This document shows, in pieces, positions 8,775 through 29,761 of a stretch of 64,000 nt of DNA. The translations under genes and the position numbers were made by a program. The first letter of the stretch is position 1, and each line of letters starts with the position of its first letter. This DNA comes from Pseudomonas putida (GTDB lineage: Bacteria; Pseudomonadota; Gammaproteobacteria; Pseudomonadales; Pseudomonadaceae), in the NCBI RefSeq assembly GCF_030159595.1, contig NZ_BSKJ01000005.1, positions 1 to 64,000 of the forward strand, read 5' to 3'. A model generated the notes under the pieces. That model saw only the letters and a program-made list of their open reading frames with translations, was not told the origin of the DNA and made no database searches.

Positions 8775-10166
8775 TCAGACTGCCGCGATGAACGCCTCGG
8801 CAAAACGCTGCGCCACTTCATCGATCTGCTCGCCGCTGATGATCAACGGCGGCAGGAAACGCACCACGGCGCCATGCCGCCCACCCAGCTCCAGGATCAG
8901 CCCGCGCTTCAGGCACTCTCGCTGCACCTTGGCCGCCAAATCACGGTTGGCCAGCGGCTGGCCAAGCGCATCCTGCTTGCCTTGTGGGTCCACCAACTCC
9001 ACGCCGAGCATCAACCCACGCCCGCGAATATCGCCCAACTGCGGATAATCCCGCTGCAACTGCTGCAGGTGCCCGCGCAAGCGCAGCCCCATGGCCTCGG
9101 CATGCTCGGCCAGGCGGTGTTCCACCAGGTAATTGACCACCGCCGAACCCGCCGCCATGGCCATCTGGTTGCCACGGAAGGTGCCGGCATGCGCGCCCGG
9201 CTTCCAGGTGTCCAGCCAGTCTCGGTACACCACCACCGCCAGCGGCAGACTGCCGCCAATGGCCTTGGACAACGTGACCACGTCCGGCACGATGCCGGCA
9301 TGCTCGAACGCGAACATGCGCCCGGTACGGGCAAAACCGCTCTGGATCTCGTCGACGATCAGCGCCACGCCAGCCTGCTCGGTGATCCGGCGCACGCCCT
9401 TGAGCCATTCGATATCAGCCGGAATCACCCCGCCCTCACCCTGCACCACTTCCAGGATGACTGCAGCCGGCAGCGGCACGCCGCTTTCCGGGTCGAGCAG
9501 CAGGTTTTCCAGGTAATGCAGATTGGCCTTGACCCCGGCTTCGCCACCCAGCCCGAACGGGCAGCGGTAGTCGTAAGGGTATGGCATGAACTGCGCGCCA
9601 TTGCCGAGCAAGGCCCCCAGTGGCTGCTTCGGCCCATGGCTGCCCATCAGGCTCAACGCCCCCAGGCTCATGCCATGGTAGGCGCCCTGGAACGCCAGCA
9701 CGGTGCTACGACCGGTCGCCGTACGTACCAGTTTCAGCGCCGCCTCTACCGCGTCGGTGCCAGTCGGGCCACAGAACTGCACCTTGGCCTCGCGGCGCAG
9801 CGCCTCGGGCAGGATGCCAAACAGGTCCTGGACGAAACGGTCCTTGACCGGCGTGGTCAGGTCCAGGGTGTGCAAGGGCAACTCATCGGCCAGTACCCGC
9901 TGGATCGCCTCGACCACCACCGGGTGGTTATGGCCCAACGCCAACGTGCCGGCGCCGGCCAGGCAATCAATGAACTGGCGGCCTTCGACATCCTCCACAT
10001 GGATGCCACGGGCGCGCTTGAGCGCCAGCGGAATACGTCGTGGGTAGCTGCGGGCGTTGGATTCCTGTTGCTGCTGGCGTTGCAGCAGAGGCGAATCGGT
10101 GAATTCGTACAGAGGCTGCGGCGCGTTGGCCGAAGGAAGCTGGGCAAGGCTGGAAGCGGTGGACAT
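8775..10166 (-). CDS. pvdH: L-2,4-diaminobutyrate:2-oxoglutarate aminotransferase
   Basis: This 463-residue class III PLP aminotransferase makes 2,4-diaminobutyrate from aspartate semialdehyde and glutamate. Visible features are the cofactor-phosphate region (CGPTGTDAVEAA near 132), Asp272 in VDEIQSGFARTG, and the Schiff-base Lys301 in LSKAIGG. Dab is incorporated by the last module of PvdL in this window, whose pocket I read as a Dab code. The start ATG at 10164-10166 has GAGG 8 nt upstream. A perfect PvdS-type promoter lies 46 nt upstream of the ATG, so supply of the monomer is switched on together with the NRPS genes. Dab aminotransferases of ectoine pathways are related, but no ectoine genes are present here. 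Confidence 0.92.
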   Translation of the reverse strand: MSTASSLAQLPSANAPQPLYEFTDSPLLQRQQQQESNARSYPRRIPLALKRARGIHVEDVEGRQFIDCLAGAGTLALGHNHPVVVEAIQRVLADELPLHTLDLTTPVKDRFVQDLFGILPEALRREAKVQFCGPTGTDAVEAALKLVRTATGRSTVLAFQGAYHGMSLGALSLMGSHGPKQPLGALLGNGAQFMPYPYDYRCPFGLGGEAGVKANLHYLENLLLDPESGVPLPAAVILEVVQGEGGVIPADIEWLKGVRRITEQAGVALIVDEIQSGFARTGRMFAFEHAGIVPDVVTLSKAIGGSLPLAVVVYRDWLDTWKPGAHAGTFRGNQMAMAAGSAVVNYLVEHRLAEHAEAMGLRLRGHLQQLQRDYPQLGDIRGRGLMLGVELVDPQGKQDALGQPLANRDLAAKVQRECLKRGLILELGGRHGAVVRFLPPLIISGEQIDEVAQRFAEAFIAAV

Positions 10167-10212
10167 GGGTGAATCCTCGCAAGCAAGCGAATGAGCGGTT
10201 ATCGCTTGGAAA

Positions 10213-10236
10213 ACGCTTGAGTGCCGGGAGGATTTA
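10213..10236 (-). promoter_or_regulatory. PvdS-type promoter of pvdH (TAAAT-N16-CGT)
   Basis: This is an exact minus-strand match with 16-nt spacing and flank GCTAAATCC. It is 46 nt upstream of the pvdH start codon. Confidence 0.8.
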
Positions 10237-10267
10237 GCGGTTGTTGTGGGATTTTTGAGAACAGGAT

Positions 10268-10301
10268 CGGCCTATTCGCGGGTTCACCCGCGAATAGGCC
10301 G
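10268..10301. repeat. REP-type palindrome
   Basis: Perfect 16-bp arms (CGGCCTATTCGCGGGT and its complement) with a 2-nt centre, a variant of the REP core that recurs at 16496, 33317, 40876, 49694 and 53945. It lies just beyond the 3' end of the sensor kinase gene and may also stop transcription. Confidence 0.8.
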
Positions 10302-10317
10302 GTACAGGCCTTAGAGA

Positions 10318-11640
10318 TCAATGCACCGGGCGCGCCGGGACCTGCAGCAACACCCGCAACCCATCGCTACGGCTGTCGAATCGCAGGCTACCCGCACACC
10401 GCTGCACAATCGCCTGCACGATCGCCAGCCCCAGCCCGCACCCACCACTCTGCCCGTTACGCCAGAAGCGCTCGGTCAGGTGCTCAAGGTCGGCGTCGGC
10501 AATCCCCGGCCCGTGGTCACGCACCATGAACCCCACCTGCCCGTCGGCCATCTGCACCTCCAGTTCCACCGCCGCATCGCCGCCATGGCGCAGGGCGTTG
10601 TCCAGCAGGTTGCGCAGCGCGGCCACCGCCAGGGGGGCCGGCATGCCCAGGTAGATCTGCGTCGCTTCTTCAGGCAAACGCAGCACGATGCGCCGGTTGT
10701 CGCCGCCACCTGCGTCCTGTACCGCCTGTCGGGCTACCTGTTCGGCACTGCACTGCACGCCATCTTCGAACGACAGGCTACCTTCCACCCGCGCCAGCAT
10801 CAGCAACTGCTCCAGCGTGCGATGCATGCGGTCGGCCCCTTGCTCGGCATGCTCCAGCGCCTGCTCGCGCACGGCACCGTCGGTCATGCGCGCCACTTGC
10901 AGGTGGGTCTTGATCGCGGTCAGCGGGCTGCGCAGTTCATGGGCGGCATCGTCGGTCAGGCGCCGCTCGCGCTCGATGGTCTGGGCAATGCGCAGGAACA
11001 GCTGGTTCTGGGTTTCCAGCAACGGCTGCAGTTCGCTGGGCATGCCTGCCACCTGCAGTGGCTCGACGCTATCAGCACGCCTTCGTCGTAGCGCGTCGCG
11101 CATGCGGTTGAGCGGCTCCAGGCCTTTGCCCAGGCCTATCCACAACAGCCCCAGGCTGCCGAGCAAGGCCATCAGCACCGGGGCCGAAGCCGCAAGCAGG
11201 ATCGACTGGTTCAACGCCTCACGCTCCATGTGCCGGTCAGCCGTGGTAATGCGTACATCGCCATGGTTGTAGGTGAACGTGCGCCACAGCGCGCCGTCGA
11301 TGGTCTGGTCACGGAAACCACTGCGCTCGTCGTCCATGGCACCATCGTGCTTGTGGTTACTGGCGAGGACCTCGCCCCGCAGCGAACTGACCTGGCAGGC
11401 CATGCCGTCCGGTACGCTGAACTGGTCGGCGGAAAAATGCGCCTCCCCGCCCTTGGCGGTCAGCGGCTGCGGCAACTGATCGATCAACCCAGCGACCATA
11501 CGCGCCGACGCCACCAGGCGCTGGTCGAGGGAGAACATCATCTGCTGGCGCAGGTCACGCAGCATCCAGGCAGCGGCCAGCACCCAGATGATCACGAAGG
11601 CACTGCCCAGGATCAGGCTAAGGCGTACCCGCAGGCTCAT
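10318..11640 (-). CDS. dsbS: Sensor histidine kinase of the dsb-linked two-component system
   Basis: This 440-residue inner-membrane kinase has a first transmembrane segment at residues 8-28, a periplasmic sensor of about 115 residues, and a second segment at about 146-170. HAMP-like linker, dimerisation and phosphoacceptor domains follow, with His234 in DDAAHELRSP, then a HATPase domain (N-box LRNLLDNALRHG, then DHGPGI and GGCGLGLAIV). Its start overlaps the response-regulator stop by 4 nt (ATGA), so the two are co-translated. Synteny with dsbDEG matches the P. aeruginosa DsbRS copper-responsive system. The symbol rests on that context and not on the sequence alone; QseC/PmrB-like kinases are the general family. 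Confidence 0.85.
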   Translation of the reverse strand: MSLRVRLSLILGSAFVIIWVLAAAWMLRDLRQQMMFSLDQRLVASARMVAGLIDQLPQPLTAKGGEAHFSADQFSVPDGMACQVSSLRGEVLASNHKHDGAMDDERSGFRDQTIDGALWRTFTYNHGDVRITTADRHMEREALNQSILLAASAPVLMALLGSLGLLWIGLGKGLEPLNRMRDALRRRRADSVEPLQVAGMPSELQPLLETQNQLFLRIAQTIERERRLTDDAAHELRSPLTAIKTHLQVARMTDGAVREQALEHAEQGADRMHRTLEQLLMLARVEGSLSFEDGVQCSAEQVARQAVQDAGGGDNRRIVLRLPEEATQIYLGMPAPLAVAALRNLLDNALRHGGDAAVELEVQMADGQVGFMVRDHGPGIADADLEHLTERFWRNGQSGGCGLGLAIVQAIVQRCAGSLRFDSRSDGLRVLLQVPARPVH

Positions 11641-12320
11641 GATGCGGCCTCTTCCGGCGCCTGCGCCGGGCCCAGGCGATAACCCAGGCCACGCACGGTC
11701 TCGACGATGCCATTACCCAGCTTGCGCCGCAGGTGGTGGATATGCACGTTCAAGGCGTTGCTCTCGACTTCGTCGCTGAAGCCGTACACGCAGTCTTTGA
11801 GCTGTTCGCTGGACAGTACCCGCCCGGGGTTCTGCAGCAGGGCCTGGAGCAAAGCCTGCTCACGGCGGGACAGGTCGACCGGCTGCCCGGCCAGGGTCGC
11901 CTCGCAGCTGCTGGGGTCATACCGCAACGGCCCGTGCTCGATCACATTCACCGCACGGCCGGCCACCCGCCGCAGCAGGGTATGCAAGCGAGCGGCCAGC
12001 TCGCGCAGGTCGAACGGCTTGAGCAGGTAGTCGTCGGCACCGGCTTGCAGGCCATCGACGCGGTCGGTGACGGCATCGCGGGCGGTGAGCACCAGTACCG
12101 GCAGCGTCTCGCCTTTCTCGCGCAGGCGGCGCAGCAGCTTCAGGCCGTCTTCGTCGGGCAGGCCGAGGTCCAGGATCATCACGTCGAACTGCGCGGCCTG
12201 CAGCATCGCCCGCGCATCGGCGGCGTTGCCCACCCGGTCCACGGTCAGGCCCTGGGCGGTAAGGCCAGCGCAGATGCCGGCGGCGATCAGGTCGTCGTCC
12301 TCGCAGAGCAGAACGTGCAT
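11637..12320 (-). CDS. dsbR: OmpR-family response regulator of the dsb-linked two-component system
   Basis: The product has 227 residues. The receiver domain has the acidic pocket Glu7-Asp8-Asp9, phosphoacceptor Asp51 in LDLGLP, Thr in VLTARD and Lys in LLKPFD. The C-terminal winged helix ends in IHHLRRKLG and VRGLGYRL. I start it at MHVLLCEDD because the receiver fold begins there; a 12-residue upstream extension has no family support. Spacing to the upstream MobA-like gene is 46 bp. An 11-bp-period TTAA direct repeat of the type bound by PmrA/QseB-class regulators lies in front of dsbD at 13101-13118, which fits control of that operon. Confidence 0.88.
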   Translation of the reverse strand: MHVLLCEDDDLIAAGICAGLTAQGLTVDRVGNAADARAMLQAAQFDVMILDLGLPDEDGLKLLRRLREKGETLPVLVLTARDAVTDRVDGLQAGADDYLLKPFDLRELAARLHTLLRRVAGRAVNVIEHGPLRYDPSSCEATLAGQPVDLSRREQALLQALLQNPGRVLSSEQLKDCVYGFSDEVESNALNVHIHHLRRKLGNGIVETVRGLGYRLGPAQAPEEAAS

Positions 12321-12366
12321 GGTGGAGCTCCCGGAGTGGTGTGGCTGGCATTGCACCTTGGGCGGA

Positions 12367-12948
12367 TTAAGGGGGCATTATGAACCAAGCGAGGCCCTGC
12401 GGCGTGTCGACATCCAGCAATACCCCCGCATCTTCCAGCTCGACCGCCACACAACTACCCCGGTGAGCGTGCACCACCGAGCGCGCCCCTTCATCCCCAT
12501 GCAGTTGCCCCAGCGCCGGCCAGAAATCCCGCCCGAAGATCACCGGGTGCCCCTGCTGCCCAGCATGGCGTGGCAGTACGATAATGGACGCATTGGCCGC
12601 CTCGGCCAGGCGGCGCAGGGTTGCCGACTCGATCCACGGCATGTCGCCCAGCAAAATAGCCACCGCCTGCGACTCAGTGTCGAGCAACGACCGAGCGCCG
12701 GCAGCCAGGCTATGCCCCATGCCCGAAGTTGCTTCAGCGCTGACGATGACCCGGCAATCGGCAGGCAAGCCAAAATCCTCGCCCCGCTCACCCTCGCGCA
12801 ATACCACACGCACCTCATCGAACACCGCCCGGGCCCGCTCCACGCTGTGTGCCAGCAGACTGCGACCATCCGCCAGGGTCGCCCGGCGCTTGTCGGAACC
12901 GAAGCGCGTGCTGCTGCCAGCCGCCAACACCAGCGCGATCACACTCAT
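12367..12948 (-). CDS. MobA/MocA-like nucleotidyltransferase
   Basis: The 193-residue protein carries the NTP-transferase signature ALVLAAGSSTRFGSDKR at its N-terminus, a metal-binding LLGDMPW motif in the middle and HPVIFGR further on. This is the MocA/MobA-like family, which transfers CMP or GMP to molybdopterin in molybdenum cofactor maturation. I start at MSVIALV, where the fold begins; the frame is open for 15 more residues upstream. It precedes the response regulator on the same strand with a 46-bp gap, so it may be the first gene of that operon. The neighbouring dsb genes do not explain the pairing. The molybdoenzyme xdhA lies 50 kb away in this window and is not an obvious partner. 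Confidence 0.75.
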   Translation of the reverse strand: MSVIALVLAAGSSTRFGSDKRRATLADGRSLLAHSVERARAVFDEVRVVLREGERGEDFGLPADCRVIVSAEATSGMGHSLAAGARSLLDTESQAVAILLGDMPWIESATLRRLAEAANASIIVLPRHAGQQGHPVIFGRDFWPALGQLHGDEGARSVVHAHRGSCVAVELEDAGVLLDVDTPQGLAWFIMPP

Positions 12949-13100
12949 AGCGCCACCTGCTGGCGCTTGCCAAACCAACGCAGCGCCCGGCATACCACTT
13001 GTCGTTCACAATGCTGCACGTTTGCTCCGCCTTCAGCGCGACGAATCGCAAAGATTCAAGACCGACATACAGGGGGCCACAATTCGTATCCGTTGAAAAG

Positions 13101-13118
13101 GGGTTAACCTTGGGTTAA
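13101..13118 (+). promoter_or_regulatory. Candidate response-regulator box (GGGTTAA-N4-GGGTTAA) before dsbD
   Basis: Two identical GGGTTAA heptamers are spaced with an 11-bp period, 50 nt upstream of the dsbD start. OmpR-class regulators of the PmrA/QseB group bind TTAA direct repeats with this period. The adjacent regulator gene at 11637-12320 is the obvious candidate. Confidence 0.55.
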
Positions 13119-13167
13119 TCGACTCCAGCCAGCATGGTCCCATTCCTAGATCTGCCAAGGCGAAGAC

Positions 13168-14880
13168 ATGCGCGTTTTCCTGCTCTTCCTGACACTGCTG
13201 CTGGCCGGCCCGTTGCAGGCCAACCCGTTCGACGTCAAACCGGACTTCCTGCCAGTCAACGAGGCCTTCGTCCTCACCCACGACCGCCAGGCCGACGGCC
13301 AGATGCGCGTGTACTTCCAGATCAAGCCTGGCTATTACCTGTACCAGAAGCGCCTGAAGTTCGACGGCCTGCCCGCCGAACAGCACCCGCAGCTGCCACC
13401 CGCGCTCAACCACCATGACGCGTTCTTTGGTGACAGTGCGGTGTACCGCGACCAGCTCGAATTATTGCTGCCGGCCAATGCCCAGGGGCAGTTGCGCCTG
13501 GGCTGGCAGGGCTGCGCCGACGCCGGCCTGTGCTACCCGCCGCAAACCACGCAGGTCGACCTGGGTGGCAGCGTGGCGCCTGTAGCCGAACAAGCCAGCG
13601 ACCAGGCCCTGGCCAGCGGCCTGCAGCAGGGCCACCTGGCCTGGAGCCTGCTGGCGTTCTTCGGCCTTGGCCTGTTGCTGACCTTTACCCCCTGCTCGTT
13701 GCCGATGCTGCCGATTCTTGCCGGGCTGGTGCTGGGCAACGGCGCCAGCGCCCGTCGCGGCTGGCTGCTGGCCGGGGTGTATGTGCTGAGCATGGCGCTG
13801 GTGTACGCCGCTCTGGGCGTAGTCGCCGCGCTGCTGGGCGCTAGCCTGCAAGCCTGGCTGCAACAACCCTGGCTGCTGGGCAGCCTGGCGGGTCTGTTCG
13901 TACTGTTGGCGCTGCCGATGTTCGGCGCCTTCGAACTGCAACTGCCCGCCGCCCTGCGCGACCGCCTGGACCGCGCCGGGCAAGGCACGCGTGGCGGCAA
14001 CCTGTATGGCGCGGCACTGCTCGGGGCGTTATCCGCCCTGCTGCTCGGCCCGTGCATGACCGCGCCGCTGGCCGGGGCGTTGCTGTTCATCGCCCAGAGC
14101 GGCGATGTGCTGCAAGGTGCGCTGGTGCTGTTCAGCCTCGGCCTGGGCATGGGGGTGCCGCTGCTGTTGCTGGTGACCTTGGGCAATCGCTACCTGCCAC
14201 GCCCGGGTGCCTGGATGGACCGGGTGAAGGGCGTATTCGGCTTCGTGTTCCTGGCCATGGCGCTGTACACCGTGCGCAGCCTGCTGCCCGTCACCCTGCT
14301 GCTGGCGCTGAGCGGCGCCTGGCTGATCGCCCTGGCCTGGGCCAGCTGGCCGGCCCTGCAACGCCTGCCAGCGTTGCGCGCAGTGCCGTTGCTGGGCGCC
14401 CTGTGGGGCGGCCTGTTGCTGGTAGGCGCAGCAGCCGGTGGCGATGACCTCTGGCAACCCCTGCGCCCGTTCGCAGGGGGCGCCACGCCGGCCGCCGCTC
14501 AACAGGCCGAAGACCGTTTCGTGACGGTCAGCCGCCCCGAAGACCTGCAACGTGAACTGGACACAGCCAAGGCGCGTGGCCAGTGGGTGATGCTCGACTA
14601 CTATGCCGACTGGTGCGTGTCGTGCAAGGTCATGGAAAAACAGGTGTTCACCCGCAGCGATGTGCAGGCCGGCCTGGCTGGTGTGCACCTGCTGCGCCTG
14701 GACGTGACCGCCGACTCCCCGGCCAGCAAAGCCCTGCTGCAGCGCTACCAGGTCCCCGGCCCGCCCAGCATCATCTGGATCGGCCCGGAAGGCGACGAAC
14801 GCCGCGCGCGGCGCATCACAGGTGAAGTGGACGCCGCCGCGTTCCAGCAACACTGGGCCCAGACCAGGAGCCAAGGCTGA
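13168..14880 (+). CDS. dsbD: Thiol:disulfide interchange protein DsbD
   Basis: The protein has 570 residues and passes electrons from cytoplasmic thioredoxin across the inner membrane to periplasmic thiol proteins. A cleavable signal peptide ends near residue 18 (LLLAGPLQA). The N-terminal periplasmic domain has the cysteine pair in GCADAGLCYP. The central part has eight or so membrane segments with TPCSLPMLP and LGPCMTAPL cysteines. The C-terminal thioredoxin domain has ADWCVSCK. All three redox pairs are therefore present. AAGGCGAAG gives a ribosome site upstream of the ATG. The stop overlaps the next start by one base. It is probably a second DsbD paralogue controlled by the linked two-component system. 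Confidence 0.93.
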   Translation: MRVFLLFLTLLLAGPLQANPFDVKPDFLPVNEAFVLTHDRQADGQMRVYFQIKPGYYLYQKRLKFDGLPAEQHPQLPPALNHHDAFFGDSAVYRDQLELLLPANAQGQLRLGWQGCADAGLCYPPQTTQVDLGGSVAPVAEQASDQALASGLQQGHLAWSLLAFFGLGLLLTFTPCSLPMLPILAGLVLGNGASARRGWLLAGVYVLSMALVYAALGVVAALLGASLQAWLQQPWLLGSLAGLFVLLALPMFGAFELQLPAALRDRLDRAGQGTRGGNLYGAALLGALSALLLGPCMTAPLAGALLFIAQSGDVLQGALVLFSLGLGMGVPLLLLVTLGNRYLPRPGAWMDRVKGVFGFVFLAMALYTVRSLLPVTLLLALSGAWLIALAWASWPALQRLPALRAVPLLGALWGGLLLVGAAAGGDDLWQPLRPFAGGATPAAAQQAEDRFVTVSRPEDLQRELDTAKARGQWVMLDYYADWCVSCKVMEKQVFTRSDVQAGLAGVHLLRLDVTADSPASKALLQRYQVPGPPSIIWIGPEGDERRARRITGEVDAAAFQQHWAQTRSQG

Positions 14881-15716
14881 TGCTGACCGTAACCCTCGGG
14901 CCACTGACCATGGCCCTTAACCACCTGTTGATGCTCGCCGCCCTCGGGATCGCCAGCGTGGTCGGCTGGTGGGTCGCCCGGCGTGGCGGCGAAAGCCCGG
15001 AGTCGGCCTTGTTCAACCTGTTTCTGATCGGCCTGCTGTGTGCCCGTGCCGGCTTCGTGCTGGCCTACTGGCCGATGTACCAGGGCGACCCGCTGCAAAT
15101 CATCGACATCCGCGACGGCGGCTTCCTGTTCTGGTCGGGCCTGGCTGGCATCGTCCTCGCTGCCCTGTGGCAGGGCTGGCGCCAACCGGGCCTGCGTCGC
15201 CCGCTGGGCTGGGCGCTGTTCAGTGGTGCGTTGTTCTGGGGCCTGGCCAGCCTGGGCGGGCACCTGTACAGCAAAGGCACCGAACTGCCGGAACTGAGCC
15301 TGCGCAACGCTGGCGGCCAATCCGTCGCATTGCACAGCTACCGTGGCAAGCCGCTGGTGATCAACATCTGGGCCACCTGGTGCCCACCCTGCCGCCGCGA
15401 AATGCCGGTGCTGCAACAGGCGCAAAGCGACTACCCGCATGTGACCTTCCTGTTCGTCAACCAGGGCGAGACCCCGGAAAACGTCAGCACCTTCCTCGCC
15501 ACCACTGGCCTTAGCCTGACCCATGTACTGTTCGACGGCACCGGCCTGCTGGCCCAGCGCGTCGGTTCCATGGCGCTGCCCACCACCCTGTTCTATGACG
15601 CCGACGGGCGGCTGATCGGCAGCCACCTGGGCGAGCTGTCCCGGGCCAGCCTGCGCCACGCCCTGGAACCTTTCGACCGGGCTACCGCGCCCGCCCCTGC
15701 CGCACAAGGAAACTGA
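14880..15716 (+). CDS. TlpA/DsbE-like thioredoxin with an N-terminal multi-membrane domain
   Basis: The 278-residue protein has two parts. Residues 1 to about 125 carry four hydrophobic segments that resemble the N-terminal part of prolipoprotein diacylglyceryl transferase (a DGGFLFWSGL stretch), without enough length for a full enzyme. Residues about 135-265 are a TlpA-like thioredoxin fold with active site WATWCPPCRREMP and a cis-Pro region ALPTTLF. It is translationally coupled to dsbD (TGATG) and followed 1 nt later by dsbG. The likely role is a membrane-held periplasmic thiol reductase fed by DsbD. Its position corresponds to the dsbE of the P. aeruginosa dsbDEG operon. Confidence 0.85.
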   Translation: MLTVTLGPLTMALNHLLMLAALGIASVVGWWVARRGGESPESALFNLFLIGLLCARAGFVLAYWPMYQGDPLQIIDIRDGGFLFWSGLAGIVLAALWQGWRQPGLRRPLGWALFSGALFWGLASLGGHLYSKGTELPELSLRNAGGQSVALHSYRGKPLVINIWATWCPPCRREMPVLQQAQSDYPHVTFLFVNQGETPENVSTFLATTGLSLTHVLFDGTGLLAQRVGSMALPTTLFYDADGRLIGSHLGELSRASLRHALEPFDRATAPAPAAQGN

Positions 15717-15717
15717 C

Positions 15718-16476
15718 ATGCGACTGACTGCACTGCTGCCCCTGTCCCTGGCCCTGCTGGCCGCCCCCGCCTTGCAGGCCGAAGAGCTGCCCAAGGCCGT
15801 TCAGCAACTGCAAGCCAAGGGCGCTGTGATCAAAGGCAGCTTCGATGCCCCCAACGGCCTGCGCGGTTACGCCGCCGAGTACCAGAACAACGCCCTGGCC
15901 CTGTACCTCACCCCCGACGGCAAGCATGTGCTGGTCGGCAGCCTGTTCGACGAACAAGGCAAGGACCTGAGTGCCGAGCCGCTGGAAAAGCTGGTATATG
16001 CGCCAATGAACAAGGAAATCTGGGCGAAGATGGAGAACACCGCCTGGATTGCCGATGGCAAGGCCGATGCGCCACGCAAGGTGTATGTGTTCAGCGACCC
16101 CAATTGCCCGTATTGCAACCTGTTCTGGGAACAGGCGCGGCCATGGGTGGAGTCGGGCAAGGTGCAGTTGCGCCATATCATGGTCGGCATCATCCGTGAA
16201 GACAGCCCGGGCAAGTCGGCGGCGCTATTGGCAGCGAAAGACCCGGCCAAGGCATTGCAGGAGCATGAGAAAGCCGGCAAGGCCAGCAAGCTGAAGGCGC
16301 TGGAGCAGGTGCCGGAGGCCGTGCAGCAGAAGCTGGCGGCGAACATGGCGTTGATGGAAGAGATGGGGTTGCAGGCAACCCCGGCGATTTTCTATCAGGA
16401 TGAAAAAGGCAACCTGCAGAGCCAGCAAGGGGCACCGCGGCCGGAGATGCTTGGGAAGATTCTCGGTAAGCGCTGA
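15718..16476 (+). CDS. dsbG: Periplasmic disulfide isomerase/chaperone DsbG
   Basis: The 252-residue product has a signal peptide cleaved near residue 20 (LAAPALQA). An N-terminal dimerisation region is followed by a DsbC/G thioredoxin domain with active site DPNCPYCNLFW and a cis-Pro loop QATPAIFY. The CPYC motif with this length favours DsbG over DsbC. It starts 1 nt after the previous stop and is the last gene of the three-gene reductase operon. The isomerase must be kept reduced, which the DsbD at the head of the operon would do. It converges on pvdL, with a REP palindrome between them. Confidence 0.9.
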   Translation: MRLTALLPLSLALLAAPALQAEELPKAVQQLQAKGAVIKGSFDAPNGLRGYAAEYQNNALALYLTPDGKHVLVGSLFDEQGKDLSAEPLEKLVYAPMNKEIWAKMENTAWIADGKADAPRKVYVFSDPNCPYCNLFWEQARPWVESGKVQLRHIMVGIIREDSPGKSAALLAAKDPAKALQEHEKAGKASKLKALEQVPEAVQQKLAANMALMEEMGLQATPAIFYQDEKGNLQSQQGAPRPEMLGKILGKR

Positions 16477-16495
16477 AATACTGGTTGCCTGTGCC

Positions 16496-16527
16496 GGCCT
16501 CTTCGCGGGTTTACCCGCGAAGAGGCC
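16496..16527. repeat. REP palindrome between dsbG and pvdL
   Basis: Perfect 15-bp arms (GGCCTCTTCGCGGGT and its complement) with a 2-nt centre lie between the convergent dsbG and pvdL stops. This is the canonical P. putida REP core and probably helps separate the two transcripts. Confidence 0.85.
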
Positions 16528-16536
16528 AGTGCAGGT

Positions 16537-29490
<12,954 letters not shown>

Positions 29491-29581
29491 GGGGTGTTCC
29501 TGCCAGTGTCTGGTTGAGTCGGGCCGGCTGCAACGCGAACGTGGCGGGCAGCAATTGGCGACCAAGGATGTACACAGGGGA

Positions 29582-29605
29582 ACGGATGGGCGGGGGCAGA
29601 AATTA
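29582..29605 (-). promoter_or_regulatory. PvdS-type promoter of pvdL (TAATT-N16-CGT)
   Basis: Minus-strand TAATT and CGT are separated by exactly 16 nt, about 92 nt upstream of the pvdL ATG. The variant is identical to those in front of the NRPS and SIP genes. Confidence 0.7.
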
Positions 29606-29661
29606 ACGGGACAGAGGCCCGCGCCCTTAGAACTGAAAGATACAGATACTAATTACGTTTC

Positions 29662-29680
29662 GTATTTGACAATCATTATC
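29662..29680 (+). promoter_or_regulatory. Fur box overlapping the pvdS -35 region
   Basis: The site matches 14 of 19 positions of the palindromic Fur consensus, with the right half (AATCATTATC) intact. It overlaps a perfect sigma-70 -35 hexamer TTGACA at 29666-29671. Iron-loaded Fur bound here would block pvdS, the usual arrangement for this sigma factor. Confidence 0.8.
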
Positions 29681-29761
29681 ATTCTGAATAGCTTGTCGCA
29701 CGTCGTAGGAAGCTTCCCAGCCTTGGGTGCCTCCTTTCCCCTCTGTGACAAGGTGATTTCC

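Noticed and set aside
29491..29565. N-terminal extension of PvdL by 25 residues
   Set aside because: The extension has no similarity to the acyl-ligase fold, and AGGAA lies in front of the ATG at 29488-29490.
29606..29629. TAAGG-N16-CGT as the pvdL promoter
   Set aside because: It has two mismatches. TAATT-N16-CGT at 29582-29605 is a better match, closer to the start, and identical to two other copies in the window.
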